Source: Clostridia bacterium (GTDB lineage: Bacteria > Bacillota > Clostridia > Lachnospirales > Lachnospiraceae). Taken from it: a stretch of 64,000 nucleotides of DNA. Location: contig CAJTAT010000005.1 in assembly GCA_910574475.1 (NCBI GenBank), positions 248,001 through 312,000 on the forward strand, written 5' to 3'. Below the pieces are notes generated by a model, which saw nothing but the letters and a program-made list of their open reading frames with translations, searched no databases and was not told the origin of the DNA. Below, one piece after another: positions 1 through 8,236 of this stretch; within the stretch, counting starts at the first letter, position 1; the number at the start of each line of letters is the position of its first letter. The position numbers and the translations under genes are program-made.

Positions 1-1863
1 ATGAGCAATTACGAGTATGACAAGCTCTACGATGAGCTGCTGGCTCTGGAAAAGGAGACGGGTGTCACTCTGTCTGGCAGCCCTACTGCCCATGTGGGCT
101 ATGAAGTCTTAAGTGAGCTTCCCAAAGAGCGCCATGAAAGACCCATGCTTTCTCTGGATAAGACGAAGGAAGTGGAAGACCTGAAAGAGTGGGTAGGTCC
201 TCACCGTTCCCTGATGTCCTGGAAATTGGATGGTCTGACTATTGTGCTGACTTATCAGGAGGGACAGCTTTACAAGGCCGTCACCCGGGGAAACGGCGAG
301 GTGGGGGAAGTAATTACTAACAATGCCAAAGTATTTCAGAATATTCCTTTACAGATTCCTTTTAGAGGGGAACTAGTTCTGCGGGGGGAAGCGGTCATTG
401 GATATAAAGAATTTGAGCGCATCAATGGAGAAATTGAGGATATAGACGCCAGATATAAGAATCCCAGGAATCTTTGCAGTGGTTCTGTCCGCCAGTTAAA
501 CAATGAGATAACGGCCCGAAGAAATGTAAACTTTTTTGCCTTTTCTCTGGTGCGGGCGGAAGGGGAAGACTTTGAGAATTCCCATGAGAAAGAATTTTTA
601 TGGCTGAGAGATCAGGGTTTTGAGGTGGTAGAATACAGGATTGTCACAGAGGAAAATCTTGAGGCGTCAATACACTGGTTTGCTGAGCACATCAGTCAGA
701 ATGATTTTCCATCGGATGGGCTGGTAATTGTCTATGACGATATTTCTTATGGACAGTCTCTGGGCCGGACGGCAAAGTTTCCCAGGGATTCCATGGCCTT
801 TAAGTGGGCAGACGAGATTCGGGAGACGACTCTTCGAGAGATTGAGTGGAGTCCGTCCAGAACAGGGCTTATCAATCCGGTAGCTATTTTTGAGCCGGTG
901 GAGCTGGAGGGGACGACTGTAAGCCGGGCCAGTGTCCACAATATCAGTATTATGCGATCCCTGGAGCTGGGAATCGGGGACACTATTCAGGTCTATAAGG
1001 CGAATATGATCATCCCACAGATAGCGGAAAATAACACTCGGAGCGGTGTGAAGGATATACCTTCAGTCTGTCCTGTCTGTGGTGGAGACACAGAGATTCG
1101 CAAGGTGAATGATGTGGAATCCTTGTATTGTACCAACGGGGATTGCCAGGCGAAGAAAATTAAGTCCTTTACCCTTTTTGTCAGCCGGGACGCTTTGAAT
1201 ATTGAGGGCCTGTCTGAGGCTACACTGGAAAAATTTATTGCCCGGGGATTTATCCATGAATTTGCAGATATTTTTAAGTTGAGCCGTTATCGGGAAGAAA
1301 TTATTTCTATGGAAGGACTGGGAGAAAAGTCTTTTAAAAATTTAATGGCCAGTGTGGAGAAAGCGAGAAACGTGACTCTTCCCAAGGTGATTTACAGTTT
1401 GGGAATCTCCAATATCGGCTTGGCAGGAGCTAAGCTTATCTGCCGAGAATTTGATTATCATGTGGAGCAGATGCTCAAGGCCTCCTCGGAAGAGTTGTCA
1501 GCCATAGATGGGGTAGGGGATGTGATTGCCAATAAATTTGTAAACTATTTTGAGAATCAGTGCAATCGAGAACGTTTTTACCGGCTGCTCTCGGAGCTGA
1601 ATGTGGAACAGGAGACAGTGGAAGCCACAGATCAGACATTAAAGGGAAAGACCTTTGTGATCACAGGTAGCCTTAATCATTTTGAAAACCGCAAGGAACT
1701 TCAGGAGCTGATTGAGAGCAGAGGTGGAAAGGCTACAGGCAGCGTCACAAGTAAGACGGATTATCTTATCAACAATGACACCACATCCAAGTCTTCAAAA
1801 AATAAAAAAGCCAAGGAATTGGGAATTCCTATTATTTCAGAAGAGGAATTTTTGAAGCTGTAA
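1..1863 (+). CDS. ligA: NAD-dependent DNA ligase LigA, 5' end outside window
   Basis: Joins nicks in DNA during replication and repair, using NAD+. The 620 visible residues hold the adenylation motif KLDG (Lys75 of the visible part), a four-cysteine zinc finger (C357, C360, C377, C382), helix-hairpin-helix repeats at about 400-530 and a C-terminal BRCT domain from about 545. The reading frame is already open at base 1, and the first residues (SNYEYDKLYDEL) match the middle of domain Ia of LigA. The ATG at base 1 is therefore probably an internal Met, with roughly 30 N-terminal residues lying before the window. The motif around NPRNLCSGSVRQL differs from the usual NPRNAAAGSLRQL, so this is a divergent Clostridia-type ligase. 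glgB follows after 31 bp. Confidence 0.93.
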   Translation: MSNYEYDKLYDELLALEKETGVTLSGSPTAHVGYEVLSELPKERHERPMLSLDKTKEVEDLKEWVGPHRSLMSWKLDGLTIVLTYQEGQLYKAVTRGNGEVGEVITNNAKVFQNIPLQIPFRGELVLRGEAVIGYKEFERINGEIEDIDARYKNPRNLCSGSVRQLNNEITARRNVNFFAFSLVRAEGEDFENSHEKEFLWLRDQGFEVVEYRIVTEENLEASIHWFAEHISQNDFPSDGLVIVYDDISYGQSLGRTAKFPRDSMAFKWADEIRETTLREIEWSPSRTGLINPVAIFEPVELEGTTVSRASVHNISIMRSLELGIGDTIQVYKANMIIPQIAENNTRSGVKDIPSVCPVCGGDTEIRKVNDVESLYCTNGDCQAKKIKSFTLFVSRDALNIEGLSEATLEKFIARGFIHEFADIFKLSRYREEIISMEGLGEKSFKNLMASVEKARNVTLPKVIYSLGISNIGLAGAKLICREFDYHVEQMLKASSEELSAIDGVGDVIANKFVNYFENQCNRERFYRLLSELNVEQETVEATDQTLKGKTFVITGSLNHFENRKELQELIESRGGKATGSVTSKTDYLINNDTTSKSSKNKKAKELGIPIISEEEFLKL

Positions 1864-1894
1864 TCAATGCCCTTAAAGAAAGGAGAAGAAAAGT

Positions 1895-4174
1895 ATGGAC
1901 AAAAAATTATATGATTTGATGAATTGGCCCAGGATTGAGGCCCTGGTTTATTCGGAGGAAGATGAACCCCAAGAGATACTGGGCGCTCATAAGGTCAAAG
2001 GGGGGATCTTGGTTCAGGCTTTTCTTCCCACTGCGGTGAAGATGTCAGTGAAGCAAAAAGACAGCCAAAAGTCGTATGAGATGGAGCTTGTAGATGAAAG
2101 CGGCTTTTTTGCAGTTTTGATTCCTGGAAGGAGCATTTTTGATTACGTATTTGAGGCAGAATATGATAATGGCGTCAAAAAAGAGCAGGAAGATCCTTAT
2201 AACTTTGTGCCCAAGGTGTTTTCTGAGAAGGATCTGGACAAGTTTGCATCGGGGATTCATTATACCATCTATGAGAAAATGGGAGCGCATCCTATAACCC
2301 TTAAAGGAGTGGAGGGGACGTATTTTGCAGTGTGGGCCCCCACGGCCCGGCGTGTGAGTGTGGTGGGCGATTTTAATCTCTGGGATGGACGGCGTCATCC
2401 TATGCGCAGAATCAAGGATTCCGGCATTTTTGAATTATTTATTCCACACTTGAAGGTGGGAGAGAATTATAAGTATGAGATCAAGACACGTGGCGGCCTT
2501 CCCATGCTGAAGGCAGACCCTTATGCCAATGAGGCTCAGCTTCGCCCGGATACTGCTTCTGTGATCACGGATTTGTCTACATATGAGTGGAAGGATAAAG
2601 AATGGCTGGAGCAAAGGAAAAAGATGGATTACCAGAGCTCCCCAATGCTCATATATGAGGTACATCTTGGTTCCTGGATAAAGCCGGAGGAAGATTCAGG
2701 ACAGGAATTCTACAATTATCGGGAGCTGGCCCAAAAGCTGGCCGCCTATGTAAAGGATATGGGATATACTCATGTGGAGCTGATGCCTGTAATGGAACAT
2801 CCCCTGGATGCCTCCTGGGGCTATCAGGTGACAGGCTACTATGCCCCTACAGCCCGCTATGGAACCCCAGAAGATTTTATGTACTTTATGGACTATATGC
2901 ATAGCCAGGGAATTGGCGTGATTTTGGATTGGGTTCCGGCACATTTCCCCAGAGATGCCTTTGGTCTGGCTGCTTTTGATGGAACTTGTGTGTACGAGCA
3001 TTTTGATCCCAGACAGGGCACGCATCCTCACTGGGGCACCTTACTCTACAACTATGGCCGGCCACAGGTGAAGAACTTCCTCATCGCCAACGCTCTCTTT
3101 TGGACAGACATCTACCATGCAGACGGAATCCGTATGGATGCAGTGGCTTCTATGCTATATCTGGATTATGGTAAAAATGACGGGGAATGGGTGGCGAATA
3201 TGTACGGAGGCCGGGAAAATCTGGAGGCCGTGGAATTCATCAAGCATCTGAATTCTATATATAAAAAGCGAAAAGATGGGGCGCTCCTCATTGCGGAAGA
3301 GTCTACAGCCTGGCCTAAGGTGACAGGAGCTGTGGAGCAGGATGGATTGGGTTTTGACTTTAAGTGGAATATGGGATGGATGAATGACTTTATAGGGTAT
3401 ATGCACTACGATCCAGTCTTTCGTGCCTATCACCACAGTGAGCTGACCTTCAGCATGATCTATGCATACAGTGAGAACTTTATCTTAAGTCTGTCTCATG
3501 ATGAGGTGGTACATGGAAAGAGCTCTCTGGTAGGAAAAATGCCGGGAGATCGGGATTCTCAAATTAATAATCTGCGTGCAGCCTATGGTTTTATGATGAC
3601 ACATCCAGGAAAAAAGCTCCTTTTCATGGGGCAGGAATTCGCCCCTTTTGAGGAATGGAATGAAAATGTATCCTTGGATTGGGAACTGCTTCAATATCAG
3701 GATCACAGCAATATGCACGCTTATGTAAAAGCATTGAATCATTTCTATTTGAGCCATCCAGCCCTGTATGAGCAGGATCACAACCCAGAGGGCTTTGACT
3801 GGATCAATAATATTTCTGCTAACGAAAATATGCTGGTGTTTACCCGAAAGGCAAAAAAAGCAGGGGAGACTCTTCTGGTAGTCTGCAATTTTTCACCCCT
3901 CGTCTATGAAAAACATAAAATTGGCGTTCCCTTTGAAGGCCGCTATAAGGAAATCTTCAACAGTGACAGTGAGATATTTGGAGGCAGCGATGTGAGAAAT
4001 AAGCGGGCCAGGTTTACGAAAAAGTCGGAATGTGACGGACGGGAGAATTCTATTGAGATCACCGTCCCGCCTATGGCTGTCAGTATATTCTCCTGTACAC
4101 CGGAAAAAGTGGTAGTAAAATACAGAAAAAAGACTTCAGAAAAGAATAGACAATCAAAGAAGAGAATAAAGTAG
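1895..4174 (+). CDS. glgB: 1,4-alpha-glucan branching enzyme GlgB (GH13)
   Basis: Cuts an alpha-1,4-glucan chain and reattaches it as an alpha-1,6 branch during glycogen synthesis in the cytoplasm. It has 759 residues: two N-terminal beta-sandwich domains (second one CBM48-like, about 140-230), a GH13 barrel and a C-terminal all-beta domain. The catalytic residues are visible: nucleophile D415 in DGIRMDAV, acid/base E468 in LLIAEEST, and D536 in LSHDEVVHGK. The start is preceded by aaaggagaagaaaag. No other glycogen gene (glgC, glgD, glgA, glgP) is nearby, so it is not part of a glg operon here. It has a basic, lysine-rich tail after about residue 740. Confidence 0.95.
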   Translation: MDKKLYDLMNWPRIEALVYSEEDEPQEILGAHKVKGGILVQAFLPTAVKMSVKQKDSQKSYEMELVDESGFFAVLIPGRSIFDYVFEAEYDNGVKKEQEDPYNFVPKVFSEKDLDKFASGIHYTIYEKMGAHPITLKGVEGTYFAVWAPTARRVSVVGDFNLWDGRRHPMRRIKDSGIFELFIPHLKVGENYKYEIKTRGGLPMLKADPYANEAQLRPDTASVITDLSTYEWKDKEWLEQRKKMDYQSSPMLIYEVHLGSWIKPEEDSGQEFYNYRELAQKLAAYVKDMGYTHVELMPVMEHPLDASWGYQVTGYYAPTARYGTPEDFMYFMDYMHSQGIGVILDWVPAHFPRDAFGLAAFDGTCVYEHFDPRQGTHPHWGTLLYNYGRPQVKNFLIANALFWTDIYHADGIRMDAVASMLYLDYGKNDGEWVANMYGGRENLEAVEFIKHLNSIYKKRKDGALLIAEESTAWPKVTGAVEQDGLGFDFKWNMGWMNDFIGYMHYDPVFRAYHHSELTFSMIYAYSENFILSLSHDEVVHGKSSLVGKMPGDRDSQINNLRAAYGFMMTHPGKKLLFMGQEFAPFEEWNENVSLDWELLQYQDHSNMHAYVKALNHFYLSHPALYEQDHNPEGFDWINNISANENMLVFTRKAKKAGETLLVVCNFSPLVYEKHKIGVPFEGRYKEIFNSDSEIFGGSDVRNKRARFTKKSECDGRENSIEITVPPMAVSIFSCTPEKVVVKYRKKTSEKNRQSKKRIK

Positions 4175-4187
4175 AGGAAAAGAATGT

Positions 4188-5057
4188 ATGGAAAATATTG
4201 AGACAGGAGAACAATTGGAAGCTGTAACAGAGGAAATCAACAAGTTTCAGCAATATCTTGATCAATACGTGCCAGGAGTTGTGGCTTTTGGGGTGCGTGC
4301 TCTTATTGCCCTTATTATATTTTTTGTAGGATCAAAGCTGATCAAGCTTGTACGTCGCATTGTGCGCCGCTCTATGGAGCGGGGAGGGGCAGATGTGGGA
4401 TTGATACAATTTATGGACTCCCTGATAAAGGCCTTTCTTTACTTTCTACTAGTGATGTTCATTGCGTCTGGATTTGGAGTGGATACCACTTCTGTGATTG
4501 CCCTGGTTGGTTCTGCAGGCCTGGCACTGGGCCTGGCTCTTCAGGGGTGCCTTTCCAACTTTGCAGGTGGAGTCCTAATTCTTATGGTAAAACCTTTTAA
4601 AGTGGGAGATTATATTATCCAGGGAGATTTGGAGGGAACCGTGTCTGAAATCCAGATGATTTATACGAATCTTCTGACGCCGGATAACCGTAAGATCGTG
4701 ATTCCCAACGGAACTTTGGCAAACAACAGCCTGATCAATGTAACGGCGGAGGAAAAGCGCCGGTTGGATATTGATGTGGGAATCTCCTACACAGCAGATC
4801 TTCGCAGGGCAAAAGAGCTGTGCCAGAGGCTTCTGGAAGCTGAGAGTCGTGTCTTGAAGGAGGAAGAACACATAGTGGTCGTGTCAGAACTGGCAGACAG
4901 CGCTGTGATCCTGCGAGTGCGTTTCTGGGTGCGTCCAGAGGATTACTGGCCCATGAAGTGGGATACTACGGAAGCCATCAAACTTCTTTTTGACGAGAAT
5001 CACATTGAAATACCATTCCCTCAGATGGATGTTACAATCAAACAAGGACAGATGTGA
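4188..5057 (+). CDS. mscS: MscS-family small-conductance mechanosensitive channel
   Basis: Membrane channel that opens under tension to release solutes on osmotic downshock. It has 289 residues with three predicted transmembrane helices at about 31-53, 77-95 and 102-130. The last one is the Gly/Ala-rich pore helix (VGSAGLALGLALQG) followed by the typical beta-domain with PFKVGDYI and TPDNRKIVIPNG. The start at 4188 is preferred because the ATG four bases upstream runs into a stop after five codons. It lies 13 bp after glgB, so co-transcription is likely. The mscL gene further downstream is broken, so this may be the main tension-release channel encoded in this neighbourhood. Confidence 0.92.
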   Translation: MENIETGEQLEAVTEEINKFQQYLDQYVPGVVAFGVRALIALIIFFVGSKLIKLVRRIVRRSMERGGADVGLIQFMDSLIKAFLYFLLVMFIASGFGVDTTSVIALVGSAGLALGLALQGCLSNFAGGVLILMVKPFKVGDYIIQGDLEGTVSEIQMIYTNLLTPDNRKIVIPNGTLANNSLINVTAEEKRRLDIDVGISYTADLRRAKELCQRLLEAESRVLKEEEHIVVVSELADSAVILRVRFWVRPEDYWPMKWDTTEAIKLLFDENHIEIPFPQMDVTIKQGQM

Positions 5058-5080
5058 AGATGTAAGGGTTTCGAAAATTG

Positions 5081-5109
5081 TTTACCTTTTCTGATAAATA
5101 TGGTACAAT
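5081..5109 (+). promoter_or_regulatory. Sigma-70-type promoter of the purine permease
   Basis: TTTACC (5081-5086), 17-bp spacer, TACAAT (5104-5109). Transcription would begin near 5116, leaving an untranslated leader of about 190 nt before the permease start at 5304. The -10 box is good, the -35 box moderate. Confidence 0.55.
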
Positions 5110-5151
5110 GTACCATGTGTTCTTAATTTTACAGCGAAGGCTCTAAAAACC

Positions 5152-5288
5152 CGTGTGCTGACAGAGCCGAAGCAGAATTTCACAGCGAAGCCCGAACAGT
5201 GCACAGAACAATTTACGGATGCATGCTTTTGCAGCCGGAAATTCGTTCTATATACACGTGTACTGGAAGGGCGAAGCAGAACTTCACA
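5152..5288 (+). repeat. Imperfect direct repeat bracketing the leader hairpin
   Basis: Two related copies, 5152-5184 (33 bp) and 5257-5288 (32 bp), share CGTGT, a nearby CTG, and CGAAGCAGAA followed by TTCACA with one difference. A third partial ACAGCGAAG lies at 5131-5139 and another at 5182-5190. The second copy overlaps the 3' arm of the hairpin. Repeated GCGAAG/CGAAGCAGAA words suggest a repeat unit that may recur elsewhere in the genome, which cannot be tested in this window. Confidence 0.5.
5190..5272 (+). promoter_or_regulatory. Extended hairpin in the 5' leader of the purine permease
   Basis: The leader can fold into one long, interrupted hairpin. Arms, outside to inside: GCCC (5190-5193) with GGGC (5269-5272); a symmetric gaa/gaa internal loop; CAGTGCAC (5197-5204) with GTGTACTG (5258-5265), one G-U pair; an asymmetric loop (1 nt against about 9 nt); GAAC with GTTC; AATTT with AAATT; CGG with CCG (arms 5206-5218 and 5235-5248); apical loop of 16 nt containing GCATGC. 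This is seen directly. The role is inference: a cis-regulatory RNA, or a dispersed structured intergenic repeat. It does not match the purine riboswitch consensus. Confidence 0.5.
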
Positions 5289-5303
5289 TAGGAGGGAAGA
5301 AAT

Positions 5304-6671
5304 ATGTTAGAGAAAATGTTTAAGCTGAAGGAAAATCATACTTCAGTCAAAACAGAAATACTTGCAGGTGTTACCACGTTTATGACTATGGCGTATATCC
5401 TTGCGGTCAACCCCAGTATCCTAAGTGCTACAGGTATGGATCAGGGGGCCGTGTTCACAGCAACGGTTCTTGCTTCATTTTTAGGAACAGTGTGCATGGC
5501 GCTTTTTGCCAACTACCCCTTTGCACTGGCTCCTGGTATGGGACTGAACGCTTACTTTGCCTATACAGTTGTGCTTGGAATGGGATATCCCTGGCAGGCA
5601 GCTTTGGCAGCAGTCTTTGTGGAAGGTGTAATCTTTATCCTGCTTTCCCTGTTCAACATACGCGAGGCCATTTTTAATTCGATTCCTGCGAACCTGAAAA
5701 AGGCAGTGTCAGTAGGTATCGGACTTTTTATCGCATTTATTGGTCTTCAAAATGCAAAGATTGTAGTGGGCGGAGCGACTTTGGTGGAGCTTTTCTCTCT
5801 GGAAGCTATAGAGGGAGCCACCATGAATGATGTAGGAATCACTGTAGTTCTCGCTATTATTGGCGTCTTAATCACATCTATCCTGGTGATTAAGCAGATC
5901 AAAGGAAATATTCTTTGGGGTATCCTGATTACTTGGGCACTTGGAATTATTTGCCAGTTTACAGGACTTTATGTTCCAAACCCAGATCTTGGATTCTATG
6001 GATTGCTTCCTGATTTTTCCAATGGTCTTTCTGTTCCAAGCATTGCACCAATCTTTGCAAAGCTTGACTTTACTGCCATTCCACTGGCTGAATTTATTGT
6101 AATTATGTTTGCATTTCTCTTTGTAGATATGTTTGATACACTTGGAACTTTGATTGGTGTGGCTTCTAAGGCGGACATGCTGGACAAGGAGGGCAAGCTT
6201 CCTAATATCAAAGGTGCTTTGATGGCAGATGCTGTTGCTACCACTGCAGGTGCTGTATTGGGAACTTCCACAACTACCACTTTTGTTGAGAGTGCCTCAG
6301 GTGTGTCTGAGGGCGGAAGGACAGGCCTTACAGCTATGACAACTGCAGTTCTCTTTGCGCTGTCTCTGCTGCTTTCACCTATCTTCCTGGCTATTCCATC
6401 CTTTGCCACAGCTCCAGCTCTGATTGTGGTAGGATTCTATATGGTAAATCAGGTTGGAAGCATTGATTTTACAGATTTTGGAGAAGGCATCCCAGCTTTT
6501 ATCTGCATTGCGGCAATGCCTTTCTTCTACAGCATTTCGGAAGGTATTTCCATGGGAGTGATCTCCTATGTGATTTTGAACCTAGCGACAGGCAAGGTAA
6601 AGGAAAAGAAGATTAGCGTGGTCATGTATATTTTGGCAGCTCTTTTCCTGGTGAAATATTTCCTGATTTAA
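5304..6671 (+). CDS. NCS2-family (AzgA/PbuG type) adenine/guanine/hypoxanthine permease
   Basis: Imports purine bases by proton symport across the cytoplasmic membrane. It has 455 residues, almost entirely hydrophobic with about 12-14 membrane segments. Family signatures are the N-terminal TEILAGVTTFMTMAYILAVNP, the NYPFALAPGMGLNAYF loop and the GTSTTTTFVESASGVSEGGR segment that forms the substrate site in this branch. A good ribosome site (taggagggaag) precedes the ATG. It has its own promoter at 5081 and a long structured leader, and is followed by a hairpin at 6693-6777, so it is probably a single-gene transcript. The exact purine preference cannot be read from sequence. Confidence 0.93.
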   Translation: MLEKMFKLKENHTSVKTEILAGVTTFMTMAYILAVNPSILSATGMDQGAVFTATVLASFLGTVCMALFANYPFALAPGMGLNAYFAYTVVLGMGYPWQAALAAVFVEGVIFILLSLFNIREAIFNSIPANLKKAVSVGIGLFIAFIGLQNAKIVVGGATLVELFSLEAIEGATMNDVGITVVLAIIGVLITSILVIKQIKGNILWGILITWALGIICQFTGLYVPNPDLGFYGLLPDFSNGLSVPSIAPIFAKLDFTAIPLAEFIVIMFAFLFVDMFDTLGTLIGVASKADMLDKEGKLPNIKGALMADAVATTAGAVLGTSTTTTFVESASGVSEGGRTGLTAMTTAVLFALSLLLSPIFLAIPSFATAPALIVVGFYMVNQVGSIDFTDFGEGIPAFICIAAMPFFYSISEGISMGVISYVILNLATGKVKEKKISVVMYILAALFLVKYFLI

Positions 6672-6692
6672 GTTAAAAAAGAGTATGAATAA

Positions 6693-6777
6693 AAAAGGAG
6701 CTGTGTATTAATTGGAAATAGGATGAGATTCCCATTGTTTTCTCATCCCTTCTCCTAATAATATAGCAGCTCCTTTT
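6693..6777. terminator. Double-stem hairpin after the purine permease
   Basis: Outer arms AAAAGGAGCTG (6693-6703) and CAGCTCCTTTT (6767-6777) pair perfectly over 11 bp. TATTA (6706-6710) can pair with TAATA (6756-6760), and an inner stem GGATGAGA (6721-6728) pairs with TCTCATCC (6741-6748). The T tract is only four residues on the plus strand but six on the minus strand. It most likely ends permease transcription. The large, layered structure is more elaborate than a usual terminator. Confidence 0.55.
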
Positions 6778-6823
6778 GAAATACATAAGAAACTTGGAAT
6801 ATGTATTTAGAGAGGAGAATGAG

Positions 6824-7055
6824 ATGTTAAAGGAATTTAAAGAATTTGCCCTAAAGGGGAACATGATTGATCTGGCTGTGGGCGTCATTATTGGAGGTGG
6901 ATTTAATACTCTGATCAGTTCTCTGGTAAATGATATTGTAATGCCATTTATCTGCAGTGGAACCGACTACAAAGATTTGTCCTCACTGTATGTCTGAGAT
7001 TCACATTAAAGCAGACCAGTGTCCCTATTGTACTTCAAGTGTGGAGGAAGCATGA
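6824..7055 (+). pseudogene. mscL: mscL remnant with internal deletion and frameshift
   Basis: MscL is the large-conductance mechanosensitive channel, usually about 130-150 residues with two membrane helices. From ATG 6824 (ribosome site agaggag) the frame encodes a normal N-terminus and first helix ([20 protein letters not shown], then [23 protein letters not shown]) and then runs into TGA at 6995-6997. In another frame, from about 6951 to the TGA at 7053-7055, the sequence encodes [19 protein letters not shown] plus PYCTSS, the paired CxxC tail typical of Firmicute MscL. About 70 codons, covering the loop and second helix, are missing near 6950. The channel cannot be functional as read. The former stop overlaps the start of the next gene (ATGA). 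Confidence 0.82.
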
Positions 7056-7753
7056 AGATAACATTTATCACTCACAGCTCTTTTTTAGTAGAACTGGAAA
7101 GTTCCGTTCTCATCTTTGATTATTTTAAAGGAACTTTACCAGAGTTTGATCCAGGAAAAGAGATCTATTTCTTTGCCAGTCATAAGCATGGAGACCACTA
7201 CGATCCCATGATTTTTCAGTATGCAGACAGGTGGGAACACGTGTCTTATATTCTCTCGAAAGAGATACGAACTAAGGGGATTGCCAGAGGAGAGAAGCAA
7301 TCAGAGCAAATCTTCAGCCTTGGCAAGGATCAGGATCTGGAGGTGGGAGCCTTGAAGATTCACACCCTACGATCCACAGATCTGGGGGTGGCCTTTCTCA
7401 TAGAGACAGAGGGGAAGCGGATCTACCATGCTGGCGACTTGAACTGGTGGCACTGGGAAGGAGAGGACAAGGGCTGGAATTACCAGATGGAGCAAAATTA
7501 TAAGAAAGAGCTGGCGAAAATTGCAGGCCAATCTTTTGATGTTGCGTTTGTCCCGCTGGATCCCCGTCTGGGACATGCCTTTGATTGGGGAATGAAGACG
7601 TTTATGGAGGTTACTCATACAAAGCTGGTATATCCCATGCATTTTTGGGGAGATTTCACGGTGTGCAGACAATTGAAGGCAGATCCACAAGCGGCAGACT
7701 TTGCAGACCGTGTGGTGGATATCCAGAAGGAGAATCAGCAGTGGAGGTATTAG
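7052..7753 (+). CDS. Metallo-beta-lactamase-fold hydrolase (UlaG-like)
   Basis: Cytoplasmic metallohydrolase of unknown substrate, 233 residues. The zinc-site motif HKHGDH is at residues 44-49 and a second metal-site segment YHAGDLNWW lies near residue 130, with a late His in YPMHFWGDF. The ATG at 7052 has GGAGGA directly upstream and overlaps the dead mscL stop as ATGA. An upstream in-frame start at 7019 is less likely. The overlap suggests it was translationally coupled to mscL before that gene broke, and it may still be driven from the mscL promoter. The family resembles beta-lactamase-fold proteins of the UlaG type, but no ascorbate genes are nearby, so no substrate is claimed. Confidence 0.85.
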   Translation: MKITFITHSSFLVELESSVLIFDYFKGTLPEFDPGKEIYFFASHKHGDHYDPMIFQYADRWEHVSYILSKEIRTKGIARGEKQSEQIFSLGKDQDLEVGALKIHTLRSTDLGVAFLIETEGKRIYHAGDLNWWHWEGEDKGWNYQMEQNYKKELAKIAGQSFDVAFVPLDPRLGHAFDWGMKTFMEVTHTKLVYPMHFWGDFTVCRQLKADPQAADFADRVVDIQKENQQWRY

Positions 7754-7754
7754 G

Positions 7755-8225
7755 ATGTTAGTGAAAATCTATACGGATGGGGCAGCCAGAGGAAATCCTG
7801 ACGGGCCAGGCGGATATGGTACGATTTTGACTTATGTGGATACAAAAGGGAACCTTCATGAGAGAGAGTACAGCCAGGGATACCAGAGGACGACAAACAA
7901 CCGAATGGAGTTGATGGCCGTGATCGTAGGTCTGGAAGCTCTGAACCGTCCCTGCGAGGTGGAACTCTACTCGGACTCCAAATATGTGACGGACGCTTTT
8001 AATAAACATTGGGTAGAAAATTGGCTGAAAAAAAACTGGAAGGGAAGCGCAGGTCCGGTTAAAAATGTGGATCTGTGGAAACGGCTTCTGAAGGCAAAAG
8101 AACCTCATCATGTGACTTTTATCTGGGTAAAGGGGCATGCGGGGCATGAACAGAACGAGCGGTGCGATTCTCTGGCTACATCAGCGGCAGACGGGGAAGA
8201 CTTGATTGTGGATGAAGGACTTTAG
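7755..8225 (+). CDS. rnhA: Ribonuclease HI
   Basis: Degrades the RNA strand of RNA-DNA hybrids. It has 156 residues, a usual length for bacterial RNase HI. The catalytic residues are in place: D8 in IYTDGAARGNP, E52 in NRMELMAV, D74 in YSDSKYV and D138 in NERCDSLA, with H128 in the flexible loop VKGHAGH. The ATG at 7755, with GGAGG at 7742-7746, is preferred over the longer upstream frame, which overlaps the previous gene. Only one base separates it from the preceding metallohydrolase, so these genes are probably one transcript that continues into the HAD gene. Confidence 0.93.
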   Translation: MLVKIYTDGAARGNPDGPGGYGTILTYVDTKGNLHEREYSQGYQRTTNNRMELMAVIVGLEALNRPCEVELYSDSKYVTDAFNKHWVENWLKKNWKGSAGPVKNVDLWKRLLKAKEPHHVTFIWVKGHAGHEQNERCDSLATSAADGEDLIVDEGL

Positions 8226-8236
8226 GAGGAGAGAAC

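Noticed and set aside
1-3. ATG at base 1 as the true start of ligA
   Set aside because: The first visible residues match the inside of domain Ia, and the protein would lack about 30 conserved N-terminal residues; the gene most likely begins before the window.
5110-5303. Purine riboswitch before the purine permease
   Set aside because: The conserved core of purine aptamers (TATA...loop sequences and junction) is not found; the fold is one long interrupted hairpin, not a three-way junction.
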